Of a stretch of DNA of 64,000 nt, positions 7,681-16,067 are shown in pieces. Position 1 is the stretch's first letter; each line of letters starts with the position of its first letter. The notes beneath the pieces are model-generated. The model made no database searches. It was not told the DNA's origin and saw only the letters and a list, made by a program, of their open reading frames with translations. The stretch is from positions 62,001 through 126,000 of the forward strand of contig JAGWWF010000001.1 of assembly GCA_018970445.1 (NCBI GenBank), given 5' to 3'. Position numbers and translations under genes: made by a program. The stretch comes from Alphaproteobacteria bacterium (GTDB taxonomy: Bacteria; Pseudomonadota; Alphaproteobacteria; Sphingomonadales; Sphingomonadaceae).

Positions 7681-8429
7681 AATTTCTTGACCTGCCGGCG
7701 CTGGCCGGCACGCGCCACGGGTTTCTCACCCGGCGTGGCGGCGTGTCGTGCGGCCTGTTCGCCAGCCTGAATGTCGGGCTGGGCAGCAGCGATGATCGCG
7801 CGGCCGTGCTGGAAAACCGGGCCCGCGCGGTGGCGGCGGTTGCCCCCGGCGCAGCGCTGGTCACCCTGCACCAGGTGCATTCGGCCACGGTGGTGCCCGT
7901 CACCGCCGCCTTTGCCGATGATGCGCGCCCCGCCGCCGATGCCATGGTCACCGCCACGCCCGGCCTGGCGCTGGGCATCCTCACCGCCGATTGCGCGCCG
8001 ATCCTGCTGGCCGATGTGGCGGCCGGGGTGATCGGCGCGGCCCATTCGGGCTGGAAGGGGGCGCTGGCCGATATCGGCCCGGCCACGGTGGCGGCGATGG
8101 TGCGGCTGGGCGCGCGGCCGGATCGCATCGTGGCCGCCATCGGCCCCTGCATCGCGCGCGCCAGTTACGAGGTCGATCTGGCCTTTGTGGATCGCTTCTG
8201 CGCCACAGCGCCCGAAAACGAGGCATTCTTTGCCGCCGGCAAGCCTGGCCATGCCCAGTTCGATCTGGAAGGCCATATCGCCGCCCGGCTGGCCGCAGCC
8301 GGCGTGCAGACCGTGGTGGCGATGGGGGTGGACACCTATCCCGACGAAGCCCGCTGGTTCAGCTTTCGCCGCACCACCCACCGGGCCGAGCCGGATTACG
8401 GCCGGCAATTGTCGCTGATCGCGCTGTAG
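7662..8429 (+). CDS. pgeF: Peptidoglycan editing factor / YfiH-type laccase-domain protein
   Basis: 255 aa. PgeF enzymes hydrolyse wrongly built UDP-MurNAc-L-Ser so that L-Ala is used in peptidoglycan; members were earlier called polyphenol oxidases. Metal-site motifs are present: LHQVHS, TADCAPILLAD, AHSGWKG and IGPCIARASYEVD. The start is taken at GTG 7662, with GAGG 7 nt upstream, placing it inside the last codons of the GNAT gene; no ATG gives the conserved N-terminus FLDLPAL...HGFLTRRGG. It closes the lgt operon before a repeat doublet. Confidence 0.92.
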   Translation: MPGNALEFLDLPALAGTRHGFLTRRGGVSCGLFASLNVGLGSSDDRAAVLENRARAVAAVAPGAALVTLHQVHSATVVPVTAAFADDARPAADAMVTATPGLALGILTADCAPILLADVAAGVIGAAHSGWKGALADIGPATVAAMVRLGARPDRIVAAIGPCIARASYEVDLAFVDRFCATAPENEAFFAAGKPGHAQFDLEGHIAARLAAAGVQTVVAMGVDTYPDEARWFSFRRTTHRAEPDYGRQLSLIAL

Positions 8430-8455
8430 GGGCGGGTTTCGAGCGAGCGCTTATG

Positions 8456-8565
8456 TCCTCCCCCTCTGGGGGAGGTGCCCGCAGGGCGGAGGGGGCCAGC
8501 CCAGTGCGCCTCTGCCCAGCTCCCTCCGCCTCCCTGCGGTCGGCACCTCCCCCAGGGGGGGAGGA
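8456..8565. repeat. Inverted doublet repeat, TCCTCC...GGAGGG unit, tail-to-tail
   Basis: A unit of about 40 nt beginning TCCTCCCCCTCTGGGGGAGG and ending GCGGAGGG lies at 8456-8493. A diverged copy in reverse orientation lies at 8522-8565. Both contain an internal hairpin (CCTCCCCC/GGGGGAGG). The same unit recurs as a head-to-head pair at 37095-37190. The repeat fills most of the gap between pgeF and the TSUP gene and may act as a transcript end. Confidence 0.82.
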
Positions 8566-8631
8566 TTGCGTTCGTTGTGCCGGAAAAGCCCGATTCCCTT
8601 TTGCCCGCCCAACCCCTAACGTCGGCCGCGC

Positions 8632-9549
8632 ATGGACATCTATCTGCCCATTGCCGAATTGTCGGTGAACGGCCTGCTCATCATCCTGCTGGGCGGCGGG
8701 GTCGGCTTCCTGTCGGGCATGTTCGGCGTGGGCGGCGGCTTCCTCACCACGCCGCTGCTGATCTTCTATGGCATCCCGCCGGCCGTGGCGGTGGCGTCTT
8801 CGGCCACCCAGATCACCGGGGCCTCCGTCTCTGGCGCGCTGGCCTATCTGCAGCGCGGGCAGGTCGATCTGCGCATGGGCGGGGTGCTGGTGGCGGGCGG
8901 GCTGGTGGGGGCCGGCATCGGCCAGATCATCTTTTCCGCCCTGCAGACCGTGGGCCAGATCGATATCGTCATCGCGCTGGTCTATGTGCTGTTCCTGTCG
9001 ATTATCGGCGGGCTGATGCTGCGCGATGCGCTGCGGGCGTTGCAGGCGGTGCGTGCCGGCACCCCGGCCCCGGCGCGGCGGGCCCGGCATCTGCCGTGGG
9101 TGGCGGCCTTGCCGGGCCGGATGAAATTCGCCCGCTCCGGCCTCTACATCTCGCCGCTGGCGCCGCTGCTGCTGGGGGCAGGCGTGGGGGTGCTCACGGT
9201 GATCATGGGCATTGGCGGCGGTTTCATCATGGTGCCGGCCATGGTGTATATCCTGGGCATGCGCGCCCAGGCGGTGGTGGGCACATCGCTGTTCCAGATC
9301 ATCTTCGTGACGGCGGCGACCACGCTGCTGCATGCCACCGCATCGAACACCGTCGATATCGTGCTGGCGCTGCTGCTGCTGCTGGGCGGGGTGGCGGGGG
9401 CGCAACTGGGGGTGCGGGCCGCGCAGAAACTGTCCCCCGATCGGCTGCGGCTGGCGCTGGCGCTGATCGTGCTGGCGGTGGCGGTGCGGCTGGCGATCGG
9501 GCTGACCTGGACCCCGGCCGAACCCTTTGCCCTGTTTGAAGGCGCATGA
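8632..9549 (+). CDS. TSUP-family membrane exporter (TauE/SafE type)
   Basis: 305 aa integral membrane protein with about eight hydrophobic segments in two repeated halves. Each half carries the family motif: GVGFLSGMFGVGGGFLTTP near the N-terminus and GVGVLTVIMGIGGGFIMVPA after the middle. TSUP proteins move sulfite, sulfoacetate or related organosulfur anions out of the cell. The middle loop is rich in Arg and Ala. It overlaps the TIGR02186 gene by 4 nt, a pairing that is widespread in alphaproteobacteria and implies a joint function at the inner membrane. Confidence 0.9.
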   Translation: MDIYLPIAELSVNGLLIILLGGGVGFLSGMFGVGGGFLTTPLLIFYGIPPAVAVASSATQITGASVSGALAYLQRGQVDLRMGGVLVAGGLVGAGIGQIIFSALQTVGQIDIVIALVYVLFLSIIGGLMLRDALRALQAVRAGTPAPARRARHLPWVAALPGRMKFARSGLYISPLAPLLLGAGVGVLTVIMGIGGGFIMVPAMVYILGMRAQAVVGTSLFQIIFVTAATTLLHATASNTVDIVLALLLLLGGVAGAQLGVRAAQKLSPDRLRLALALIVLAVAVRLAIGLTWTPAEPFALFEGA

Positions 9550-10307
9550 TCGGCCGGCTCGCGCTGTGTGGGCTGCTCTGGCTGGCGCTGGCCGGGGCCG
9601 CGCCGGTGCGGCTGATCACCCAGCTCAGCCAGGCGCGGATCGACATCAACACCAGCTTTCGCGGCGCCGAACTGCTGGTGTTCGGCGCCATCCAGTATCC
9701 GCGCGGGGCCACGCCCGATCGCCCGCCCGATATCGCCATCGTGGTGCGCGGGCCGTCGGCCCCGGTGACGGTGCGGCGCAAGACGCGGCTGGCCGGCATC
9801 TGGGTGAACGGGGCGGCGGTGCGATTCGAATCGGTGCCGGGCTTTTATGCCGTGGCCGCCACCCGGCCGATCACCGCCCTTGCCGATGAACGCATCACGG
9901 CCATTTACGAAATCGGCACGCGCAACCTGCAATTGTCGCCGGCCAGCGGGGCCGATGATGCCACCACCCGCGCCTTTGAAGCGGGCCTGATCGCGGCGCG
10001 CGCCCGCGCCGGCCTGTTTGCAGAACGGGCCGGCGGCGTGCAGATCACCCGCGGCGTGCTCTATTCCGCCCGCATTGCCCTGCCGGCGGCGGTGCCGGTG
10101 GGGGATTATGCCGCCGAAATTCATCTGGTCGATCGCGGCCGGGTGATTGCCAGCACATCGGCCCCGTTCCGCATTGCCAAATCCGGCTTTGAACGCTGGG
10201 TCTATGTTGCCGCCCACGAACACAGCCTGGCCTATGGCCTGGCCGCCGTGCTGGCCGCCGTGCTGGCCGGAGCAACGGCGGCGGCCATCACGCAGCGCCG
10301 CTGGTAG
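9546..10307 (+). CDS. TIGR02186-family membrane-anchored periplasmic protein
   Basis: 253 aa, function unknown. It has an N-terminal signal peptide (about 1-18, ending LALAGAAP), a central beta-rich domain containing RIDINTSFRGAELLVFGAI and IVVRGP, and a C-terminal transmembrane helix (about 225-245) followed by TQRRW. This fits a protein with its bulk in the periplasm and a C-terminal anchor. Members are nearly always encoded just after a TSUP exporter, as here (ATGA overlap), so a substrate-binding or gating role for that exporter is a reasonable inference. The family is recognised from its opening region and context rather than a catalytic motif. Confidence 0.8.
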   Translation: MIGRLALCGLLWLALAGAAPVRLITQLSQARIDINTSFRGAELLVFGAIQYPRGATPDRPPDIAIVVRGPSAPVTVRRKTRLAGIWVNGAAVRFESVPGFYAVAATRPITALADERITAIYEIGTRNLQLSPASGADDATTRAFEAGLIAARARAGLFAERAGGVQITRGVLYSARIALPAAVPVGDYAAEIHLVDRGRVIASTSAPFRIAKSGFERWVYVAAHEHSLAYGLAAVLAAVLAGATAAAITQRRW

Positions 10308-10460
10308 CCGCCAACAATCGACTCGCACGGTGCGACGATTTCGACTATAGACCAATTCGGCGCAAACTCGGCCGACTGCCTTGAAACACTCAACTGCATC
10401 GCCCGAACAGGCTCCATGGTACATCAGTGGCGACACGAACACAGGAAGATTTGGACTGAT

Positions 10461-11294
10461 ATGAGCTTTGATCGACGCGGACGTGGTCCGGGGCGCGGTG
10501 GGAATGACAAGCGCGAGCGCGGCTTTGACAGCTTTGACGATTTTGGTGGCGGCAGCCGGTTTGGCGGCGGTGACCGGTTCGGCGGCGGTGGCGGCGGGTT
10601 TGGCGGCGGCGATCGTTTCGGCGGTGGCCGCGGCGGCTTCGGTGGCGGCGGCGGCGATCGCTTTGGCGGCGGTGGCGGCGGCGGTCGCTTTGGCGGCGGC
10701 GGTGGCGGCGGCTTCGGCGGCGGCCCGCGCCGCGAGATGTCGCCCGGCATCACGGTGGGCACCGGCCGTGGCACGGTGAAATTCTTCAACGCGCAAAAGG
10801 GCTTTGGCTTTGTCGTGCGCGAAGATGGCGGCGAAGATGTGTTCGTGCATATCTCGGCGGTGGAAGCCGCTGGCCTGACCGGCTTGGCCGATGGCCAGCC
10901 GCTGGAATTCACCCTGGTGGAACGCAACGGCCGCATTTCCGCGACCGAGCTGAAGATCGAAGGCGAACCGCTGCCGGTGGCCGAACGCGCCCCGCGCGAA
11001 CCGCGCGAAGATCGCGGCCCGCGTGAAGGCGGCTTTGAACGCCGCCCGCCGGCCGGCCGCGACCGCGCGCCGATGACCGATGGCACCCGTGTGGACGGCA
11101 CGGTGAAGTTCTTCAACGGCCAGAAGGGCTTTGGCTTCATCCAGCGCGACGATGGCGCGCCCGATGCCTTTGTCCACATCTCGGCCGTGGAACGCGCCGG
11201 CTTCGCCAATCTGAACGAAGGCCAGCGCGTGTCGTTCGAACTGGAAGAAGATCGCCGTGGCAAGCAGGCGGCGGTGAACCTGCAGCCGCTCTGA
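10461..11294 (+). CDS. Gly-rich protein with two cold-shock domains
   Basis: 277 aa in three parts. Residues 1-92 are a low-complexity Gly/Phe/Arg/Asp tract with about nine FGGG units and repeated DRFGGG. Cold-shock domain 1 spans about 103-166 with RNP1 KGFGFV and RNP2 VFVHI. A basic, Pro-rich linker (167-209) leads to domain 2 (about 212-274) with KGFGFI and FVHI. CspA-type domains bind single-stranded RNA and DNA; the N-terminal part resembles eukaryotic RGG/FG-rich RNA-binding tails. Start taken at ATG 10461 (MSFDRRGRG); no strong ribosome site is visible, and the 150-nt leader could be a structured cold-shock 5' UTR. A hairpin terminator follows 23 nt after the stop. Confidence 0.92.
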   Translation: MSFDRRGRGPGRGGNDKRERGFDSFDDFGGGSRFGGGDRFGGGGGGFGGGDRFGGGRGGFGGGGGDRFGGGGGGGRFGGGGGGGFGGGPRREMSPGITVGTGRGTVKFFNAQKGFGFVVREDGGEDVFVHISAVEAAGLTGLADGQPLEFTLVERNGRISATELKIEGEPLPVAERAPREPREDRGPREGGFERRPPAGRDRAPMTDGTRVDGTVKFFNGQKGFGFIQRDDGAPDAFVHISAVERAGFANLNEGQRVSFELEEDRRGKQAAVNLQPL

Positions 11295-11317
11295 TCGGCT
11301 GATCCGGAACCGGAAAC

Positions 11318-11349
11318 GGGGCGGTGGCCGCAGGGCCGCCGCCCTTTTT
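11318..11349 (+). terminator. Rho-independent terminator after the cold-shock gene
   Basis: An 11-bp stem (11319-11329 with 11334-11344, one G-U pair) with a 4-nt loop is followed directly by TTTTT. It lies 23 nt after the stop codon. Confidence 0.88.
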
Positions 11350-11495
11350 CGTTGCCGTCCCGATGCTTGCGCCATGCTGCACTGCGACATTAGCGCCTGC
11401 GGCACAGCTTTTGCTGTTCAGCATCTTACCGATCTGTCATCTGGCTGCCCGCCGCGTCGACGTGGGTCGCACGCCCTGAACCGGAGTATTCTGAA

Positions 11496-11804
11496 ATGGT
11501 TGCCGCCAATGCCGTCACGATCCTGATGATCGTGTTCACCTGGATCTTCGCCGTGGTCGCACTCGGCCTTGTTGGCGTGGCCATGCCGCGCCAGCTGGAA
11601 GCCCGCAAGCAACGCCAGATCGCCCGCCTGGTGACCGGTGCCGAAATGCTGGCCGATGCCATCAGCCGCAACGGCCATGATGCGGTGCATCTGGCCCGCC
11701 TGTCGGCCAATTATGATGCCCATGCCCGCGCGCTGACCCAGCTGGGCCAGGCCGTGCCGCCGGTGCCGGCCGCCCCGGCCGCGCCGTTGGCCAAAGCTGC
11801 CTGA
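11496..11804 (+). CDS. Small membrane-anchored protein, unknown function
   Basis: 102 aa. One N-terminal transmembrane helix (about residues 5-30, AVTILMIVFTWIFAVVALGL) is followed by a basic stretch (ARKQRQ) and a helical soluble domain of about 55 residues (GAEMLADAISRNGHDAVHLA). A flexible Pro/Ala tail (PPVPAAPAAPLAKAA) ends it. No known family is recognised. CCGGAG lies about 9 nt before the ATG. The next plus-strand gene starts 45 nt later, so cotranscription is possible. Confidence 0.72.
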   Translation: MVAANAVTILMIVFTWIFAVVALGLVGVAMPRQLEARKQRQIARLVTGAEMLADAISRNGHDAVHLARLSANYDAHARALTQLGQAVPPVPAAPAAPLAKAA

Positions 11805-11849
11805 TTTCGCCAGTGGACAGGCCGGCCGGGTGTGCGCACCCTGCCGGCC

Positions 11850-13355
11850 ATGACCAGCGACAGCATCTTCGATTTTCCGGCCGCCCTGGCCGCCAACGCC
11901 GCCGCCCGGCCCGATCATCCGGCCGTGATCTGCGGTGACGAGCGGCTGAGCTGGCGACAGTTTGTTGCCCGCGCCGAACAATTGGCCGGCACGCTGGCCG
12001 ATCATGGGGTGGGGCCCGGCGATTCGGTGGCCAGCATCGCCCTGTCATGCGTGGATTATGCCGTGCTGTGGGCCGCCGTGCTGCGGCTGCGGGCAACCAT
12101 GGCGCCGCTCGCCCCGTCCTCCACCCCCGAACAGATTGCCGCGATGGTGGCCGATTCGGGCGCGCGCTTCCTGTTCGTCGATGCTCCCAACCGGGCCGAA
12201 TTCGGCGCCGTGCTGGCGGGCCGGACGCTGGTTGATCTGGATCGGCTGGGGGCGTTCATCGATCCCACCGCGCAGGCCCCGGGGCTGGCGCCGCTGGATC
12301 CGCAGGCCGGTTTCAACATCATCTATTCCAGCGGCACCACCGGCACGCCCAAGGGCATCGTGCAAAGCTGTGCCATGCGATCGCTGCACATCACCGGTGC
12401 GCGCCGGCTGGGCTATGGGGCAGACAGTGTCACCCTGTGCTCCACCCCGCTTTATTCCAACACCACGCTCGTCAGCTTCATTCCTACCCTGGCCTGGGGT
12501 GGCACGGTGGTGCTGATGCCCAAATTCGACACGGCCAGATGGCTGCACCAGGCGCAAACCCACCGCGTCACCCACGCCATGCTGGTGCCGGTGCAATATC
12601 GCCGCCTGCTGGCCGATCCCGGCTTCGATGCGACCGATCTGTCGTCCCTCCAGATGAAATTCTGCACCTCGGCACCCTTTGCCGCCGAACTGAAGGCCGA
12701 AGTGCTGCGCCGCATGCCGGGCGGCCTGATCGAATTCTTCGGCATGACCGAAGGCGGGGTGGGCTTCATGCTGGCCGCACACGAACATCCCGACAAGCTG
12801 CACACGGTGGGCCTGCCGCAGCCGGGGCACGAGGTGCGGATCATCGACGAGGACGGCAACGATGTGCCGCCCGGCACTCCCGGCGAGATTGTCGGCCGTT
12901 CACCCGCCACCATGAACGGCTACCGCAACCGCCCTGATCTTACCGCCAAGGCCTATTGGATCGATCCCACCGGCAAGCCATGGCTGCGCACCGGCGACAT
13001 CGGCCGGCTCGACGCCGATGGCTTCCTCACCCTGATGGACCGCGCCAAGGACATGATCATTTCGGGCGGGTTCAACATCTATCCATCCGATATCGAGGCG
13101 GTGCTGCTCACCCTGCCCGGCGTGGTGGAAGCGGCCGTGGTGGGCGTGGCATCTGACAGCTGGGGCGAAACCCCGGTGGCGTTCGTGGTGGCGCCGGGCG
13201 GCGATGCCGATGCGCTGCGCAACGCCGCCAATTCCGGGTTGGGCAAGACGCAGCGGCTGGCCGCCGTGGTGCTGGTGGATGAACTGCCGCGCAGCCACAT
13301 CGGCAAGGTGCTGAAACGTGAATTGCGCGACAGTTTTCGCGGCAAGGTTGCCTGA
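11850..13355 (+). CDS. AMP-binding acyl-CoA ligase
   Basis: 501 aa adenylate-forming ligase. Motifs in order: SSGTTGTPKG phosphate loop (about 160-169), EFFGMTEGG (about 296), TGDIGRLDADGFLTLMDRAK with the hinge Asp, IISGGFNIYPSDIE, and SHIGKVLKRELR with the C-terminal catalytic Lys. It makes an acyl-CoA through an acyl-AMP. ATG 11850 is preferred over an in-frame start 18 nt upstream because it gives the conserved DFPAALAANAAARPDHPAV opening; neither has a clear ribosome site. It is not next to other fatty-acid genes, and its substrate is unknown. It is unrelated in detail to the ligase at 696-2426, so the two probably act on different acids. Confidence 0.88.
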   Translation: MTSDSIFDFPAALAANAAARPDHPAVICGDERLSWRQFVARAEQLAGTLADHGVGPGDSVASIALSCVDYAVLWAAVLRLRATMAPLAPSSTPEQIAAMVADSGARFLFVDAPNRAEFGAVLAGRTLVDLDRLGAFIDPTAQAPGLAPLDPQAGFNIIYSSGTTGTPKGIVQSCAMRSLHITGARRLGYGADSVTLCSTPLYSNTTLVSFIPTLAWGGTVVLMPKFDTARWLHQAQTHRVTHAMLVPVQYRRLLADPGFDATDLSSLQMKFCTSAPFAAELKAEVLRRMPGGLIEFFGMTEGGVGFMLAAHEHPDKLHTVGLPQPGHEVRIIDEDGNDVPPGTPGEIVGRSPATMNGYRNRPDLTAKAYWIDPTGKPWLRTGDIGRLDADGFLTLMDRAKDMIISGGFNIYPSDIEAVLLTLPGVVEAAVVGVASDSWGETPVAFVVAPGGDADALRNAANSGLGKTQRLAAVVLVDELPRSHIGKVLKRELRDSFRGKVA

Positions 13356-13416
13356 ACCGGCGCTGCGCCGCACACTCCCGCCCGGCGGGCAACGACCCGC
13401 CTGACAGGGGGGTCAC

Positions 13417-13746
13417 ATGAATCAATTGGCACTTGCCACCGGCATCGGCAGCCTGGCCCAGATCGCCATGGTGGTGGCCGGCCACAGCATCCCGGCGGTG
13501 GCCGAAAACTTCGCCATTGGCGGCATGGGCCTTTCGGCCCTGGCCGGTTGGCTGGCCACGCGCGGCCAGCCTGTGGGCCTGGCAGCCGGCGCGGGGCAGG
13601 GCGCGGCGGCGGGCGGCATCTGCGCCGCAATCGGCATCGCGGTTTCGGTGGCGCTGGGCGATGTGCCGGCCAGCCTGCTGGCGCTGGGCACCGGCAGCAG
13701 CGCGGTGACCGGCGCAATCGGCGGGGTGTTCGGGCGGCGGGGTTAG
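13417..13746 (+). CDS. Small Gly/Ala-rich integral membrane protein
   Basis: 109 aa with three or four predicted hydrophobic segments (about 4-25, 33-50, 55-78, 84-105) rich in Gly and Ala and almost free of charged residues. No family is recognised. CAGGGGGG lies about 5 nt before the ATG, a strong ribosome site, so the gene is likely real. Its stop codon TAG is the first three bases of a palindromic repeat (13744-13837), so the C-terminus GGVFGRRG may be a product of repeat insertion. Confidence 0.65.
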   Translation: MNQLALATGIGSLAQIAMVVAGHSIPAVAENFAIGGMGLSALAGWLATRGQPVGLAAGAGQGAAAGGICAAIGIAVSVALGDVPASLLALGTGSSAVTGAIGGVFGRRG

Positions 13747-13837
13747 AGCATATCCCGATCAGTCTGAATCAGCGTCGTCGCTGTTCCGGCGACCCCTGCG
13801 GCACGGCGGCGATCCGGACTGACCGGAAAATGCTCTA
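13744..13837. repeat. Inverted repeat carrying both stop codons of the flanking genes
   Basis: Arm 13744-13770 begins TAGAGCATATCCCGATCAGT; arm 13811-13837 is its reverse complement at 22 of 27 positions. TAGAGCAT...GATC ends of this kind recur between genes in sphingomonads. The outermost TAG of each arm is the in-frame stop of the adjacent convergent gene. It would fold into a long hairpin in both transcripts and may act as a bidirectional terminator. Confidence 0.85.
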
Positions 13838-15226
13838 GCGCAGCGCCGCCAGCGCCGCTGCGGCCGCCGCCACGGTGCGGCGCACATCATCGGCGTTGGT
13901 CTGCCAGTTGCACACGCTGATGCGCATGGTGCGTGCCCCCTGCCACAGCGTGCCGCTGAAAAAGGCCTCGCCGCTGGCATTGATGGCGGCGATCACCGCG
14001 TCGCTGATGTTGGTGCCGGCGCGATCATGGAAACGGATCAGGCCCTGGTTGATGATCGGCCGGGCGATGCTGCTGGCCCCGTCCAGCGCCGCGATGCCAT
14101 CATGGATGGCCAGGGCATGATCGCAGCAACGTTCGATCAGATCGGCCAGGCCAGCGCGGCCCAGTTCCAGCAGCGCCGCCAGCGTGGGCAGGGCGCGGGC
14201 GCGCCGTGACCATTCCGGCGTGTAATCCATCGGGTCGCGGGTGTCGCCACCTGTCGTGAGATAGCTGGCGGTCATCCGCATGCTGGCCTTCAGCGCATCG
14301 CCGTGGCGGGTGATGGCCATGCCGCAATCATAGGGCGTGTTCAGCCATTTGTGGCCATCGGTGGCCCAGGAATCGCACAGCGCGATGCCGGCCACCAGCG
14401 GCGCCAGCCGTGGGGATGCGTTCAGCCACAGGCCAAAGGCGCCATCGACATGCACCCAGGCACCCGCCGCCTGCGCGATCGGCACCAGCCGGGCGAAATC
14501 ATCGCAGGCACCCAGATTCAGGTCGCCGGCATTCAGCACGACAATGGTGGGCGCACCCTGCGTGGCGGCCAGCGCGGCTGCCAGTTCGTCTGCGGCCACC
14601 TTGCCCAAGTCAGCTGCGTTGCCGCCGCCGCCCAGCGGCACGATGCTGGCGGTGCCGATGCCCAGCAGGCGCAGCGCGCGATCCACGCTGCTGTGGCGAT
14701 GGGCGTTGGCCAGCACACAGATCGGCGGCGCACCGAACAGGCCGTCCACCTCCACATCCCAGCCGGCGCGGGCCAGCACATGGTGGCGGGCCGCGGCCAG
14801 CGCGGTGGCGTGGCTCATCTGGCAGCCGGTGGTAAAGCTGGTGGCGCAGCTTTCGGGCAGGTGCAGCGCATCCAGCAGCAGGCGGCCCGCCACCTCTTCC
14901 AGCACGGCGCTGGCCGGGCTGGTGGCGGCCAGCACGGCATTCTGATCCCACAATGTCGCCATCACATCAGTGGCCTGCGCCGCCGGCAACGCGCCGCCCT
15001 TCACCCAGGCAAAGAAGCGGCCCGAGAGATTGCCCATCAGGCCCGGTTCGGCGGCGCGGGCGATCAGATTGACGACATCGCCCGCATCCATGCCGGTGGC
15101 CGGCAGGGCGGCGGGCATCGGGGCCAAAATGTCGGCGCGGCTGCCGGTGGGGGCCACGCTGCGGCTGGATTGTTCGGCCACAAAACGGCGGCCGTGGGTG
15201 ATGGCAAGATCAAGCGGGCTGGTCAT
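13835..15226 (-). CDS. PLP-dependent group II decarboxylase-family protein
   Basis: 463 aa. It has the fold-type I decarboxylase pattern: FTTGCQMSHATALAAARHHV (cofactor phosphate contact), GDLNLGACDDF, AWVHVDGAFGLW with the PLP-ring Asp, and SWATDGHKWLNTPYDCG with the Schiff-base Lys at residue 293. Such enzymes decarboxylate aromatic or acidic amino acids (tryptophan, DOPA, glutamate, 2,4-diaminobutyrate); the substrate here cannot be told. The start is set at ATG 15226 because upstream in-frame codons are low quality. It is divergent from the CoA-transferase genes (131-nt gap). Its stop codon lies in a palindromic repeat. Confidence 0.87.
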   Translation of the reverse strand: MTSPLDLAITHGRRFVAEQSSRSVAPTGSRADILAPMPAALPATGMDAGDVVNLIARAAEPGLMGNLSGRFFAWVKGGALPAAQATDVMATLWDQNAVLAATSPASAVLEEVAGRLLLDALHLPESCATSFTTGCQMSHATALAAARHHVLARAGWDVEVDGLFGAPPICVLANAHRHSSVDRALRLLGIGTASIVPLGGGGNAADLGKVAADELAAALAATQGAPTIVVLNAGDLNLGACDDFARLVPIAQAAGAWVHVDGAFGLWLNASPRLAPLVAGIALCDSWATDGHKWLNTPYDCGMAITRHGDALKASMRMTASYLTTGGDTRDPMDYTPEWSRRARALPTLAALLELGRAGLADLIERCCDHALAIHDGIAALDGASSIARPIINQGLIRFHDRAGTNISDAVIAAINASGEAFFSGTLWQGARTMRISVCNWQTNADDVRRTVAAAAAALAALR

Positions 15227-15356
15227 GGCGGCGGCATAGCGCAGCCCTGCCGGGGCGTCTTGCGCAAATCCGACGCGGCATTCGCCAGAATCCGGCTGGC
15301 GCGGCAGCGCCAATCTGGCTATTTCGCATCTGCAACATGGGAACAGGAGGCTCGTC

Positions 15357-16067
15357 GTGGCCAACAAGCTCTACCCCGATGCCACTGCCGCGCTGGATGG
15401 CCTGTTGTTCGATGGCATGACCATCATGTCGGGCGGCTTTGGCCTGTGCGGCATTCCGGAAAATCTGATTGCGGCGCTGCGGGCTTCGGGTGTGAAGGGG
15501 CTCACCTGCATTTCCAACAACGCCGGGGTGGATGGCTTTGGCCTGGGCCTGCTGCTGGAAACACGGCAGATCGCCCGGATGATCTCCTCCTATGTGGGGG
15601 AGAACAAGGAGTTCGAGCGGCAATATCTGGCCGGCGAGCTGCAACTGGAGTTCAACCCGCAGGGCACGCTGGCCGAACGCATCCGCGCCGGCGGGGCGGG
15701 GATTCCGGGCTTCTACACGAAAACCGGCGTGGGCACGCTGGTGGCACAGGGCAAGGAACACAAGGATTTTGGCGGCGAAACCTATATCATGGAAACGGGC
15801 CTTGTCGCCGATGTGTCAATCGTGAAGGCGTGGAAGGCCGATCCTTATGGCAATCTGGTGTTCCGCAAGACCGCGCGCAATTTCAACCCGATGATGGCCA
15901 CCGCCGGCAAGGTGACGGTGGCGGAAGTGGAGGAACTGGTGCCGGCCGGCAGCCTGGACCCGGACCATGTCCACACGCCGGGCATCTTCGTGCAGCGATT
16001 GTTCGTGGGCACTGATCATGAAAAGCGCATCGAGCAGCGCACGGTGCGCCAGCGGGAGGCCGTTTGA
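15357..16067 (+). CDS. scoA: 3-oxoacid CoA-transferase subunit A
   Basis: 236 aa alpha subunit of a succinyl-CoA:3-ketoacid (acetoacetate) CoA-transferase. Typical features are [20 protein letters not shown] (15-35), the oxyanion-region [16 protein letters not shown], and the [13 protein letters not shown] loop, ending with [23 protein letters not shown]. It transfers CoA from succinyl-CoA to acetoacetate in ketone-body or leucine use. Start is GTG 15357, with AGGAGG 6 nt upstream. The stop overlaps the ATG of subunit B by 1 nt. Confidence 0.95.
   Translation: MANKLYPDATAALDGLLFDGMTIMSGGFGLCGIPENLIAALRASGVKGLTCISNNAGVDGFGLGLLLETRQIARMISSYVGENKEFERQYLAGELQLEFNPQGTLAERIRAGGAGIPGFYTKTGVGTLVAQGKEHKDFGGETYIMETGLVADVSIVKAWKADPYGNLVFRKTARNFNPMMATAGKVTVAEVEELVPAGSLDPDHVHTPGIFVQRLFVGTDHEKRIEQRTVRQREAV

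Noticed and set aside
10308-10460. Possible promoter (TATAGA) and structured leader for the cold-shock gene
   Set aside because: No matching -35 at 16-18 nt, and leader folding could not be computed.
10540-10740. Closely spaced GGCGGC repeats that might suggest a tandem array or CRISPR
   Set aside because: They are in-frame codons for the Gly/Phe-rich tail. There are no spacers of constant length and no cas genes.
9144-11405. A 753-codon minus-strand open frame opposite the TSUP and cold-shock genes
   Set aside because: Composition is Ala/Arg/Gly/His with no motif or ribosome site, and the plus-strand genes are clearly real.
15261-15350. Imperfect dyad (GCCAGA...TCTGGC with GGCGC/GCGCC inside) upstream of scoA
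   Set aside because: The arms are asymmetric and broken; in GC-rich DNA such matches occur often by chance.
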